DNA of 64,000 nucleotides from Rutidosis leptorrhynchoides (taxonomy: Eukaryota > Streptophyta > Magnoliopsida > Asterales > Asteraceae), in the NCBI RefSeq assembly GCF_046630445.1, contig NC_092343.1:135277501-135341500 (forward strand), read 5' to 3'. This document shows positions 1 to 12,800 of this stretch, piece by piece. Positions within the stretch are counted from its first letter, which is position 1; the number at the start of each line of letters is the position of its first letter. Below the pieces are notes generated by a model. It saw only the letters and a program-made list of their open reading frames with translations. It searched no databases and had not been told where the DNA came from. The position numbers were made by a program, and so were the translations under genes.

Positions 1-54
1 AGTAGAGAAAATTAGTCCCAAGCTCATATTTTATATGCATATTATTCGTTAAAA

Positions 55-217
55 TTTTGTCGATTGTCCCTGAATTTTCTACTAAACATTGTAGGTGGTC
101 TTAAACCATTTTTTGACTTTGTTGACCTCGATCTTTGAAGATATTCCACGAAGTCAAAAAAATAGTTTAAAGTCACCTACAATGTTTAATACAAAATTCA
201 AGAACCATCGACAAAAT
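55..217. repeat. Imperfect inverted repeat (foldback/MITE-like) in kinase intron
   Basis: Arms of about 65 bp (55-120 and 150-217) are reverse complements with scattered mismatches. Both contain AAACATTGTAGGTG or its complement and end near a TTTTGTCGAT block. The spacer is about 30 bp. The repeat lies in the intron-like sequence before the kinase exon at 373. The matching intron before the paralogous exon at 24176 does not show it, so it is probably a small inserted element. No TSD was found. Confidence 0.6.
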
Positions 218-372
218 TCAGGGACCATGTAGAAGAATATCAACCCCATAAGGTGTTATATTTCATTAATCAACTATTTATAGATATACAAACCTAACTA
301 AATTCTAATGGACCAAGCCTGTTATACAATTGATTTGAGTCGGTACTAATATTCTAATATTAAATGTCACAG

Positions 373-1473
373 AAAAGCATCAAGATTGCACTAGATGACA
401 TTAAGTCAGCGACACAGAATTTTGCAGAAACGTACCAAATAGGATCTGTCAGATATGGTAAGGTGTATAGAGCAGAACTCTACCTTTTTGATGAAAATAT
501 CTTTATGGAAACAGAAGAAAATAATCCAGAGGAAATGTATAGGATGCAAAGTATTGTAGCTATAAAACACATCTTATATGATGAGAAAGATGCTGAAAAG
601 GGGCAGGATGAGAAAGATATTGAAAAGGGGCAAGACGAGCTAGTGTTCTCTCTAGAAATTGAAATGCCTCGTAGATACGAGCATCCCAAAATAGTTTCAC
701 TTACTGGCTTTTCTGAAGAATATGTTAAAATGCTTCGTAAATTCGAGCATCCCAACATAGTTGCATTTCTCGGCTATTGCAAAGAAAATTCAGAATTCAT
801 CCTTGTCTATGAGTTTAATCCAAATGGTAGCCTGAATGATTATTTGAAAAGCACCAAAAAAGAATTTTATCTTAATTGGGTTCAACGGATTAGAATATGT
901 GTTGACATTGCACAAGGGTTAAATTATCTTCAAAGATGCTTCATGGATGAAGAGAGGAAAGTTTATCATGATATCAAAAGTGCCAACATATTTTTGGGCA
1001 AGAATTGGGAGGCCAAAATTTCTGACTTTGGACTGTCCAAATATCACCATGTGAATCAATTGGAATGTACTGCGAGTACATATACTATTGCAAGTAGTGA
1101 GGTATACTTGGATCCTGAATATTTGAGGACGGGTAAATTTGAAAAAAAATCAGACATATACTCTTTAGGAGTCGTGTTTTTTGAAATACTGTCTGGGAGA
1201 TTGGCATATGACCAAATTTTTCTCAATGAAAATATCAAAGGGATTGCAGCAATCGCACAGAAGTGCTTTAACGAAGGAACGTTAGAGAAAATAATAGATC
1301 CTAAATTATTCGAAGAAACAGAGGAACTCTTCTTTGGGCTGAAGATAGGAGTCAATCAAGAGTCGTTAGAAGTATTTGCTAAAATTGCATTTAGATGTTT
1401 GACTAAAAGTCAAGACAGACCTCCAACAATCAAAGTCATCATTAAAGAACTTCAAGATGCATTACACATTCAA
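373..1473 (+). CDS. Diverged receptor-like kinase exon (partial gene)
   Basis: This 367-codon open exon encodes a Ser/Thr kinase domain, paralogous to the exon at 24176-25177 and likely cytoplasmic. Residues count from 373. The lysine of VAIK (65) and DFG (218-220) are present. The glycine loop is degraded (GSVRYG at 24-29 against GSGGYG in the paralogue), and HRD is YHD (198-200), keeping only the Asp. Two small tandem duplications enlarge the N-lobe: 9 codons at 580-633 and 22 codons at 661-792, the latter repeating the EHPxIV helix-C/beta-4 segment. The exon is bounded by an acceptor-like CACAG at 368-372 and a donor GTAAGT at 1474. An ATG at 364 overlaps the acceptor and is probably not the true start. 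Sequence after 1473 that reads open to 1602 looks like intron. Upstream exons would lie left of the window. Activity is doubtful, but there is no stop or frameshift. Confidence 0.72.
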
Positions 1474-1884
1474 GTAAGTCACTACTTCAAAAATCTGCTA
1501 CAAATTTTCCCTAATTGCATGCGTAATTCTAATCTGTACTACCAATTTGGAGGTTTTTCATCTTTAAATATTGGTTTACGAAATTTGTACTTGACACTAT
1601 AATTACCGAATCTAAGTACAGTGGCAAGTGGAAATTTGGGGGAACTTTTAGATTTCAAGTTTAGATATGTTACTGAAACGTGAAAATATGTAATAGTAGT
1701 AATGCGTGTGTATATACTCTTCCAACTTTCCAATATCTCTTTTCTCCAGCTCTTTACTTCTGCAACTTCAACCTTCACACCATAAACTTAAAAAAAACCC
1801 TTTTCTCTACAAATATACTAGATTTTGAAGCGGATTTTGTTTATATGGATACTTTAAACAAAAAGGAAAGAAATCATATGTCTT
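1474..1884. other. Intron or intergenic sequence, nothing recognised
   Basis: AT-rich sequence after the conserved GTAAGT donor. Short open frames are present, but none has a recognisable domain. The following exon was not found and may have been lost when transposable elements entered downstream. Confidence 0.5.
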
Positions 1885-1974
1885 GGAAGTCTAGTTTAAC
1901 TTATGGAGTAACTTTATACCTCTATAGCTACTGCATATCTGCGCCTCCCTTGTTCTTGTAGATGGGAATAATAA
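1885..1974 (-). pseudogene. LINE reverse-transcriptase remnant, downstream half
   Basis: Read on the minus strand, this piece encodes the plant LINE RT motif PIYKNKG followed by a YRGIKLL-like stretch, with a one-base frameshift between them. It continues the fragment at 19481-19621. The two halves were separated by element A, whose TSD AATAA is 1970-1974 here and 19481-19485 there. No RT catalytic core is visible, so this is a dead fragment. Confidence 0.68.
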
Positions 1975-2241
1975 TGTAGAGGTTAATCAATTGTGGCCAA
2001 ACAAGAATTAAAACACAAAATAATTTAAATAGTTCAAAACCAAAATAACTAAAAAGTAGGACTAGATAAAAATAAAGATAAACATGTGGAATTCAAATCC
2101 TTATCAACTCCAGCTCCTCATTTGCTCATCCGTTACCTTTTTTCTTCCATTTAGCTGATCCACTATTCCAGCCCACCAAGAAGTTGCCCAATGTAACTGG
2201 ACCAATGGCTGATCACGGTCCAGCAGTGCACTTGCACCTGC
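1975..2241 (-). repeat. Element A 3' LTR (main part)
   Basis: Matches the 5' LTR at 19117-19480, except that about 90 bp present there (around 19168-19260) is missing here. It begins TGTAGAGG on the plus strand. It is broken at 2241 by element B, and the last bases resume after 17159. Confidence 0.85.
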
Positions 2242-2660
2242 TCTTAGGAATTCGGAAGGCCCAACAAGACAAGTGATTTAAACCAGTCACTTACCCACGA
2301 ACGACAAACGAATATTAAAGCATAAAACGATAAAGATTAACGATACAAGATTTAACATGGTTATATCCCAACTCCAAAACACGGAGAAGGGTTTACTCCA
2401 CGAGCGCAAACCAGAGTTTTTTCAATATATTTTTCGTGCACACATTAAAGGGTTACATAAGATCCTATTTATAGGGGAACAATAGCTTAGGGAACAAGAA
2501 GATAATAGATCTGGAAGTTTCAGGCCGCCCTAGCCTCGCGATAGCGAGCCACCAAGGCATATCAGCCTCGCGGTCGCGAGATCACCTCTTACTAGCTAGC
2601 ACCTCGCAACAGCAACATCATCCTCGATCCTTCCTTGTTTAAGCTCCTTCACACCTAACA
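2242..2660 (-). repeat. Element B 3' LTR
   Basis: 419 bp, the same length as the reassembled right LTR. It contains two near-palindromes, around 2534-2547 and 2567-2580 (ancestral form of the first probably CTCGCGATCGCGAG), and a TATA box for minus-strand transcription at 2466-2473. Confidence 0.87.
2466..2473 (-). promoter_or_regulatory. TATA box in element B LTR
   Basis: The minus strand reads TATAAATA in a GC-flanked setting (CCCTATAAATAGG). The same motif is at 4884-4891 in the other LTR. It lies mid-LTR, where a U3/R promoter is expected. Function is inferred from motif and position. Confidence 0.5.
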
Positions 2661-4645
2661 ATCTCCCACTTGAAGGAGACTTTGAATAACCTTCGCCAAC
2701 CCATCAACTATGTTTCTTCAATACCCACAATATCTCCAGATTAGCCGATTACCAACTCCTTTTGATACCGCCGGATGAGACACCCTAATCACGCCGCACT
2801 TCACTCGTTAGACCACGAGCAAGTGAAGTCTTTCGACACCAAAAACACGGCTGAGCGATAATCCAATCTCATAGTTACTAGCTTGGGCCATCTCGGTTTC
2901 TTTCACCACCATCTTCTAAAACGAAGATCATCTTCTTACACCAGAAGATCAATCGAAGCGAGCGAGACTTCAATCATTAGATTCTTCCATGAGACAACAC
3001 TGCCTCACCCATCGATCTAGACACGTCCAATCCTGAACACACATGTCAATGACCACTCGTACAGATAATACCCGTCTATCTATGATTTCCTTCACACAAA
3101 AAAGGAACCCCAATAGACGCCTTTGTAGACTATTCTTCAAGATACCATAGAGAGAACGCAATCACCACCTTAAAGTCAGCCACCTTTTCAACTTTCCAGT
3201 TTTTCGTTGGTACACTAACCTCCTCATAGCACTATGAATTTCACAAACCCCATCTTCTATCCCAAGCACACTCCCACTATACGAGCAAGAATTAAACCGC
3301 GGCTTTTGAGAAGACATTTGGATCGTATCATTGGTTAGTCACAAATTTCTTTGTCATCGGAAAGTAGAACGAGTATTCGAAGTCATAGTGTTAAAAGGAA
3401 TTAACACACTAATCTTGAGGACATTGGAGAAACAAGTCGCTCAACCATCTGCACAACTCCACTAGATGTCTAACTCCCACTAGCTCGATAACTTCCATTG
3501 GTTACTAAACTCAAACCGAGTTCCTGACACCCTCAACGATCCTAGAAAGCTCAAGTTCTGAAATTTACACGATTATCCGCTCCTCTTCCATCACCTAAGG
3601 ACTTCTAATTGATCACCCTCGAAGAAAAAACCGCTCCCTTTGTTGAAACATCAACCAAGAACCGAGCAACCGTCGAACACGTTCTATCCGACACCTTTCG
3701 ACAACCAATTTCCTTAGTGACTAGGAACTCTAATCCGCCTGCATACTCCATGGATCATGGATTATTGACAAAATACCATTGGTCATCCCGTTTACAAACC
3801 GCAACTACTAAACTTCCCTGATACTCCCACTATCGACTTTCAACCCGATGCATCTTGTTCATTACCACAACCACTCTAAATCGAGAGAAGAACACCCTCC
3901 TTAGCTTCCGTAACAAACTCACATCTCTAAAAACATAGCTTGTATGGCTCAAAGTTTATGAGACAAAACCATCTCGCGCTCGCGTCATCAAACCCGAAAA
4001 GTTCACCTTGAAAACTGCCTAGATTCGAAAAATCATATCTCAAGATCCAAAGGTCACATCAACCACATATTTTTAACACGTGTAGATAAGTGTGTCAACC
4101 ATTCACAATCATAAAAATCAAGTCGGTCCAACGGTTAAAAAATCCGCAATGAATTTTTTCTACAACAACTCCTAGAACTCAGAATTTGATAGTTCAATCA
4201 TTCTTTCACACGGGATTGCGATGAACGAGAACTCAGATCCGACACCCGGATCTACCGAAAATCTCTCCGCAACGAAACCATCGACCCGACCTCCAACTCC
4301 GTAGCCCTTCGCAAAAAAATCACCATCATGATGCAATCAGCGTTTCGATTACAAAATATCTTTCAAGAACTGTTACCCGAATCTTGTGTGATCAACTCGC
4401 CCGGATACATAGACATATCTATGAGTTCATCGCAACCAAATAAGTCATTTGGTCTTGATACATGTTGCAAGCAAAACCCCAGGTCGTCATCTAAAAAAAA
4501 CAACTGAAAAAATTCTGGCAGGAGCAATCTCGCGATTGCGACCTAGGATCTCGCGGTTGAGAGTACTCCACCATCATCAGCAACTTCGTTTTTTCCTTCT
4601 TTTTCTTGCTTCCAGTTCTCCATCGTGCCCATAAACTGAGCATAA
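2661..4645 (-). other. Element B internal region, no coding capacity seen
   Basis: About 2 kb with only short open frames and no gag zinc knuckle, protease, RT or integrase motif on either strand. Short GC-rich near-palindromes related to those in the LTR recur near 3973-3986, 4528-4541 and 4551-4565, the last two close to the primer site, i.e. in the leader. Confidence 0.6.
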
Positions 4646-4657
4646 GCTCTGATATCA
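4646..4657 (-). other. Element B primer-binding site
   Basis: The minus strand reads TGATATCAGAGC, 11 of 12 bases of the initiator-Met tRNA primer site TGGTATCAGAGC. It lies 2 bp from the right LTR, which makes that LTR the 5' LTR and sets minus orientation. Confidence 0.8.
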
Positions 4658-4659
4658 CT

Positions 4660-4950
4660 TGTTAGGAATCCGGAAGGCCCTAACAAGACAAGTAATTTAA
4701 ATCAATCACTTACCCACGAACGACAAACTAATAATAAATCATAAAACGATAAAGATAAACGACCCATGATATAACGTGGTTATATCACAACTCCAAAACA
4801 CGGAGAAGGTTTTACTCCACGGGCGCAAACCATAGATTTTTCACTATATTTTATGTGCACACAGTAAGGGTTACATAGGGTCCTATTTATAGCGGTAAAA
4901 TAGCTTAGGGAATAAGCAAATAATAGATCTGGAAGTATCTGGCCACCCTA
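4660..4950 (-). repeat. Element B 5' LTR, left piece
   Basis: The first 291 bp (plus-strand order) of the right B LTR. It continues at 17032-17159 after element C. The two pieces sum to 419 bp, exactly the length of the other LTR, once one copy of the TSD CCCTA is removed. Confidence 0.88.
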
Positions 4951-7900
4951 TGTGACGAACCGGAAATTTCCGAGCAAATTTAAACTTAATCTTTATATAT
5001 TTCCGACACGATAAGCAAAGTCTGTAATGTTAAAATCTCAAAAACTTTGAAACTATATTTATGTAATGCAATTCCCTTCGACTGTTCTCGATGATTCACG
5101 AACAACTATTTGTAATTAGATGTGTATATATATGTATATATATTAAAACTTGAAATACATTAATAAACTGTTATATAATTTAGTTGTTATGTAAAATAAC
5201 TTACAATATAAATAAACTTATTATAAAAGTATATATATTATATGATGATAAAATTAATTGTAAAATTTTAACTAAAAATAATATGAGGATTAACAGTGGC
5301 GAAACCAGAATTTCAGATGGATGGTGTCAACATATATTTCCATAAATATATGAAAGAAATTAAATTACCATCAAACACAACTCTCTTTCACGATATTTCT
5401 ACTCTTGGAAATGCTTAACAATTTCAAGTATGTAGGATTATATTATTTATTATTTTATCAAAAATAAAAATATCAAACAAAAGTGTAAAACCATGGCTGC
5501 TATTTTTATTTTATTTTATTCTTTTTCTTTCTTTCTTTAAATCTCGTTTTTTTTTAATTTGGAAGTATGGTAAAGTGAGTTTAGGGTCAATGGTGTGGCC
5601 ACTTGTGTTTTGTTTACATATTGAAAATATCTATATAAATACACTGAATATATTATTGCAATCCAGCTCATCTCCATTTATATATTTTACATGCACTCTG
5701 TATTGTTTAGTTGCAAAAGATCCCACAAACAAAACCACCTCATTCGAATACCTACTACTAATCTAAAACTACTACCGTTAGTTTTCTACTTCTTCATGCA
5801 TCACAGAACACCCATGATCACCTCTATTACTTTGGTTTATTTTAACTTTATAAATATATTTACATGCATATGCATATGGTTATATGATCAACCACACCCA
5901 CGTCCACCACCTCTACCGTGATTATAACCATCACCTTCATTATTATACTCCATTTCGATCATCATATGCAAACTACAACTCGAAGCCAAACACCATGTAA
6001 GATTTCTGCTGCACGTTTCTTTTTATCCTGCTTCTATTTTCGTTCCTATCATAAAACCCAACCCGAACCCTATCCTTAAATTAATGAAACAGTAGGCAAC
6101 AAACCCAACAAAAACTCACGAAACCATCAAACCCATTGCAGCTGTACCTGCGTATTTTTTTCTGTTAAAGTCCTATATCTCAATCACTACAACACTGCAA
6201 TTATTCTGTTTAAAATCCGACACCCATTTATTCGTCACTCACCTGCGTTAACTGCTGTTTTCTTTTCTGTTGTTTTTGATCGAAACAAGCTGTGCACGAT
6301 GGCACATATCAGCTGCAACTAGGAAAATGACGGGTGCATAAAGAAGATATAAAATAATGAATGATGATGAGGGTGAAAATCAATAATGTTTTGGCTAACA
6401 AAAAGTTCTGTGTCGAGACAAAAGAGTGCACCTACTCTTTCTTTTGCTTTTGTCTGACAAATTGATAACAAATTGGAGAATAAATATTACTTTTGGATTG
6501 CTGTGGAGCCAGCTATTACACACACACATCCATTGTATTTGGTAACCGATCATTTAAAGGATTTAATTGGTCTGCATGGGCCGTATTTTTTTTATATATC
6601 GGGTTCCTATTATGGGTCAAAACTCAAATATAAGTAGAAATGGTTAATGACGTTCGTGCAATTAGGATTCTGTTACTGCCTCTTTACCGGTTCCAGTTTA
6701 AATCGACATAATGCACAAAACAAGAAGTTGGGCTTGGCTTTTATTTTTGGGCTGTTACTCGTCACCAACAACAGTCCACTTCTATTTTACTTGGGCCTTT
6801 TGAAATTGGACTACCTTATCATGTTGGGCCGCAGGTTACTATAATTTTGTTTGGGTTGTATTCTTAGACTAAGAAAACGCTCACGTTTACGGTTGAAGGA
6901 ATAAAGGAAGAAAAGATGATGACGTTCGTGTGATGATGGTATGTAATCGACTGCTTACTATATCTACTATACCTTTTTCTATTTCAAATCAAAACCCACG
7001 AAGAAGTTGATGAAACTGATCCGGTTACCTTCGTTTTCAATTCAATTACAACCCACATCGAACACCACTTAAACTTGCTATCCGATGTTTCTGTTATAAC
7101 ATTAATGATGATGATGAATTATATCGATGATGATGATAATGGACGGTTATATTGATTACGGTTATAATGATGTTAGATGATAGTATGTTTACGATGTTAT
7201 GTGATGATCGTGATGGTTAAGTTGAAGAAGAAGATAAACAGATATTACGGGTTATATGTTTTAGAGGGTGACTTAATTACAGAAAAACAGTAGTGGACGA
7301 GTGGTTTGGGTGTGTTTTGTGTTAATGGGAGGTCGCAGGTTCAAGCCCGGGCGGTGGTGCTTATTTTTTATTTTTTTTAGAGCCTGTTTTGAAGGTAGCC
7401 TATTTTTAATTATTATTATTATTATTATCATCTCATCATTTTTTTTTATATTATTATTACTATTATTAATATTATGATTATAGTTATTAAAATATTAAGA
7501 TTAGGGTTAAACATAATATTAAGGATCAAGCTTATGATTTAAAATAGGTTAATGATAGGACTAAGATTTTTAAGAATAAGTACGATTAAGTTTATGACAA
7601 ATACCGTTATTATTTTTTTATTTAAAACTATTATTTAATACTATTAAGTATCATTATTACTACTATTAGATTATAATAATTTTTTATCATTAATATTATC
7701 ATTAGTATTATTAATATATCAAATAAATATTTTTATATAAAAATATATTTAGGACATCAAACATAACTACATTGATATCAATATTACATATTATATTAAA
7801 TAGTATTTTAATAAGTAATTATTATATTAAAATTTAACATGATAAGTATTAGTTATATAAAATATATAGATTAAATATAAATTTATCTATATAACATATA

Positions 7901-8885
7901 ATATAACAAGTATATTATAATATATATAAACTTGTTTGATTACTATTTGGTGTTAATATATATACTTGATATAGGTTCGTGAATCCGAGGCCAACCTTGT
8001 ATTTGTTCAATGCCGTTATATGTATTTTTACTACAAAATACATTAGGTGAGTTTCATTTGCCTTTTTACCCTTTATATTTTTGGACTGAGAATACATGCT
8101 CAATTTTTATAAATATTTTACGAAATGGACACAAGTAATTGAAACTACATTATATGGGTGAATGATCGAAATCGAATATGCCCCTTTTTATTAAGTCTGA
8201 TAATCTAAGAATTAGGGAACAGACACCCTAATTGACGCGAACTCTAAAGATAGATCTATCGGGCCCAACAAGCCCCATCCAAAGTACCGGATGCTTTAGT
8301 ACTTCGAAATTTATATCATGTCCGAAGGAGGATCCCGGAATGATGGGGATATTCTTATATGCATAATGTGAATGTCGGTTACCAGGTGTTCAATCGATAT
8401 TAATGATATTTTTTGTCTCTATGCATGGGACGTATATTTATGAGAAATGGAAATCTTGTGGTCTATTAATATGATGGAAATGATTATTTATGTTAAACTA
8501 ATGAACTCACCAACCTTTTGGTTGACACTTGAAAGCTTGTTTATTCTCAGGTTTGAAAGAAATCTTCCGCTGTGCATTAGCTCATTTTAAGGATATTACT
8601 TGGAGTCATTCATGACATATTTCAAAAGACGTTGCATTCGAGTCATTGAAGTTCATTAGAGATTATTAAGTAAATGACGGATTAGGTCATTTATAGATGG
8701 ATATTATGAAATGGTATGCATACCTGTCAACTTTCGATGAAATAAAAGATTGTCTTTTAAAAACGAATGCAATGTTTATAAAATGTATCATTTAGAGGTC
8801 AAGTACCTCGCGATGTAATCAACTATTATGAATCGTTTATAATCAATATGGACTTCGTCCGGATGGATTAGGACGGGGCATTTCA
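4951..8885 (+). repeat. Element C 5' LTR
   Basis: Very long LTR matching 13056-17026. Short open frames inside it are not conserved between the copies and are not called genes. It holds a tRNA-like Pol III promoter module at 7294-7379 and long AT-rich low-complexity stretches at about 7400-7930. Confidence 0.9.
7294..7379 (+). other. tRNA-derived Pol III promoter module (SINE-like) in C 5' LTR
   Basis: A-box-like TGGACGAGTGG (7294-7304) and B-box-like GGTTCAAGCCC (7338-7348) are 33 bp apart, followed by T-runs usable as Pol III terminators. No full tRNA cloverleaf is apparent, so this is a tRNA-derived relic rather than a tRNA gene. The same block is in the other LTR at 15426-15510. Confidence 0.55.
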
Positions 8886-8887
8886 GT

Positions 8888-8899
8888 TGGTATCAGAGC
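8888..8899 (+). other. Element C primer-binding site
   Basis: TGGTATCAGAGC, a perfect 12-base match to the initiator-Met tRNA primer site, 2 bp after the left LTR. It fixes plus orientation. Confidence 0.92.
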
Positions 8900-9293
8900 G
8901 GTGGTCTTAGCGAACCAGGTCTGCATTAGTGTGTCTAACTGATAAGTCGTTAGGATGCATTAGTAAGTCTGGACTCCGACCGTGTCTGCATGTCAAAAGT
9001 TTTGCTTATCATTTCGTGTCGAAAATTACCTACTTATCATCCTTAGGAAATTACCTGCTTATCATTCCTAGTCTAGACACGTCTTACTGCCTCTATTGCA
9101 TAGACAGTGTATAGATAAATTCATATCTTAGCGTATCTGTTGTTGTTACCTTTGCCTGATAGCTTCCGTAGATTCCTCCGTAACTTATGGGATTTTATTA
9201 TTATATATGCATATGTAAATTATGTATTGTAGGGTACTAATCTACATCCTATAATCTATTTCTTATCGAAAATCCTTCATCTGATCGTACGAG

Positions 9294-9815
9294 ATGAATC
9301 CCTCAACCAGTTCGAGTCCCTCAGAATTCGATAGCTATTCCGATAGTTATTCCGACAGTTATTCCGATATGGAAACACACTTGAGCTCCGAAAGCAGTAT
9401 AACTGGAATAGATCAACCAATCGGCCATCATCAATTCTTCTGATGTGTTCGTAGTCGACTTAATCAATGGAGACGCGAAGAAGGCGATCCTTTCAATCAA
9501 CCGAATTCACCTCTTGGCAAAGAACCTGAAACACTTACCGACGAACCTGTTCGAAACACCAATTTCTCTCACAGAGTATCTCACCACGACTATATCATAA
9601 CTCAGATTTTAAACCTTATTCATCCACTTGTTCCGACTGACAATCATTCCGGAATAATAGAAGAAGTCAACGAAATTCGCGCTCGAGTAATCAATTTGGA
9701 GAATATGGTGCAAAATTTACCAGCTTCAGCAACATCACCGGCACCAACAGTACCACCAACAACCCAAGTTTCAACAATCCATGCCTCGATGTCTCATTCT
9801 ATACCTCGAGTATAA
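9294..9815 (+). pseudogene. Element C pre-gag ORF (Ser-rich), one premature stop
   Basis: An ATG at 9294 opens a 174-codon frame interrupted only by TGA at 9441, after 49 codons. The product starts with a Ser-rich segment holding three SYSD repeats, then has a helical-looking middle and an Ala/Pro/Thr-rich C-terminus. No gag, protease or nucleic-acid-binding motif is visible. It sits 395 bp after the primer site, where elements D and F also carry an extra short ORF with a Ser/acid-rich start. Function is unknown. It is the only coding relic in C. Confidence 0.55.
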
Positions 9816-12800
9816 TCATCGTTCTACATCAATTACCTTCGTTCGGCATGGCGATTATGTAATCTTTAATGTTTTAGAGATTATATATTCTCGTTTTAAC
9901 GGTAAATCAAATGAGTTTAATATCATATTGACTCATTAAATCCATGATTACATCTAAGGAAAATATATATGTATATATGTTTTCCTAAAGATTGTAATTA
10001 AAAATTCTTTTGTACAAACTATTAATGGTGAAAATATTTTAACGGGTAGGTAATACCCGAGGAATATTTAAATTTCACATTAATAAGTTACATTGTACAT
10101 TCTTCGAATCTGATTCAACAGTCATTTACTATCCTACTTACAACCACCGATATACGTATCCGTTTACCGCAGAATAACCATTTTCATTCAATTTCATATT
10201 TGGATTTTGATCTATCAGAATCCAACAAGTGGCATAATGAAGAAAACATTTGAAAAAAAATTTTGTTAGAAACAAACGAATTAACTATGAGAAATTCTAT
10301 TAAGAATCCACGCTAACAAAATCCTAGCTAACTGTTCCTAGCTAACTGTTAATTTCGTATTACATTTTAATTATCGCAATTTAATTATCGCAATTTTAAT
10401 TCTCGCAATTTTATTTATCGTCATTTAAATTCTGTTATTTACTTTACGCATTTTATTTATCGTCATTTAATTTCTGTTATTTATGTTACGCACTTTAATT
10501 ATCGGGACACGTATACAAGGTTTTGACATATCATATCGACGCATTTATATATATTATTTGGAATAACCATAGACACTCTATATGTAGTAATGATCGAGTT
10601 CTCTATACAGGGTTGAGGTTGATTCTACAACAATATATATAGTTTGAGTTGTGATCGAGTCTGAGACATGTACACGGGTCACGATATGTATTAATTAATT
10701 CGAATATTATATATTAAATTATATATGAATTATTGGACTGTCAACTGTGGACTATCGACTGTGGACTAATAACATTGGACAATTAAAATAAATTAAAATA
10801 TTGATTATAATATATGAAACTAAACAATTCTTCAAGTTTGCCACTTGATTTCATTCTAAACTTCATTTGTATCTTGACGATTACAATCTGCGTTCAAACC
10901 TTTCATGATTCTTGAAAACACCTCAATCGATAGGATGAATCAACCGCACTTCATCTACGGAAGAAAATATTTATGCATATAGTTATGCACCTGAGAAACT
11001 CTCAGCAACTGAGTAAAAGTTTAACACGTAGCCGTGTCAGATCCTTTGGCATTTATTAGCAAAAATAACTTTGAGATCCCTTTTCAAAGTAGCCAATTTT
11101 GTCACAGCTCTAGCAAGTCAACTTTGACTTTTCATTCAAAGTAGTCTTACTATAATCCTGATATATATATGTTTACCCTTTTGATACTGGAGAATTCTTT
11201 TATATTCCACCATATTACCAGCAGACGTACCAACAACCTCGATGCTTCTTGGCTTAAATCTCTCTGATAAATCATTATATTTATTCATTGAAACCCTATC
11301 ATATACTCATCCGCATCTTGTAACGAGAACTGCCATACCAATTACCGGGAATCAGCAATCAGTACTTTGAAAACTCACAGTATATTTACATCATCAGTTA
11401 TATGTATGACACTTATCTCTTAGAATTATGATCTTTCATTCTGAAATTTTGAAAAGCACCCAGTCTGCAAATTAATGCTCTGAATTTTGAAAAGTTGAAT
11501 GAAGCAACAAGAACTGTAAATGACCTCAACAGTCAAAAGTTGATGATAAAGAATGGGGTATTGGAAACACTCAATAGAAAATTTAGTACCGAAAAGTGGA
11601 TTATGCGAAACTATGAAGGAAACCGTGGACAAATCACAAAGAATAAGTTTGACTTCAAAGAATCCAAATAATTCAATGCCTGCTGAAGTCTTTAGCGAAT
11701 ATCTTGCTCCTTACTCTAAACCCTTGCGGACAATAGTCTCCATCATCCTCCGATCTTAGATATTCAAAGATATTATCGTATCTTTCATTATAAATATCCT
11801 CCATATTTCTGAAGATATTTTCATAACTATTCTTATCTGAAATCATTTATCTCTTTGTGTTATCAGTGTTACATCATATAGAAACTGTTAATTCTATATT
11901 CTGTAAACTTTCAAGCTTAAAATACGAATGTTATTGAAGTAATGTTGGGAACTGATGCATGAGTTAGTATAATATAATGACACTTGATCAACGTGGTTAT
12001 ATTACAGTAAGCCATGCTGAGTTTCTAATGGAACGTGATGATTCACAGATCATAACGTCATCATGCGCCATGTTACATAACTCTTTCATTCAGATTAACT
12101 TCTGAACATATCAAGAAAATATATTCTTGATAGTTCTATTCTCAGTGATTCTAGTAATTTGACAAATCAAATTGTGCTATTACTTTCTTTCTTGCTTAAA
12201 ACATTAAGTTCATTCGGAACTCCATACCTACAAATTCTGGACCAATACTTGCGAAAAGAAAACAAAAGCATGAAGCTCCGAAATAGAAAGGGGGTATAAA
12301 TCGCAGTAAATAAGAAAGAGTATTAACTGTGGATGACAGTGATTATAGGAGACATGAATGGGGACATTGAAATATAAGGGAGAATATAAAGCCCAACAAC
12401 AACACCGAAATTACAAACTGTGGATATCAGTGCGTATAGCAATATAAAGACACGGGAGGATTAAAAATACAATAATCCTTAGAGCATAGTAGAAATAAAC
12501 AGATTCATCCTGTGGAAGTTGGAAAAGGAGAATGATTGTTACGACAGTCAGGATAAGGACAAGGATTAGAATTGGATTAAGCATTTTCACAATCTTTTGG
12601 ATTTGGGAATTGAGTATAGAAGTGGTGAAGACTAATGGAACGGAAAAGGTAAATTTATAATGGAAATATCAGATGTAGTAATCGGGACAAATCGTCGCAT
12701 TTAATTAAAGAGATCCTAATTTCCTTAAATCTCGAAGAAACAGATCTTATAGATTTTCGAAGATTTTCTTTATATCCCTTGAATTCCGGAATTCAACCAA

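Noticed and set aside
7294..7379. Functional tRNA gene
   Set aside because: A- and B-box motifs are present but no cloverleaf or anticodon arm could be formed convincingly.
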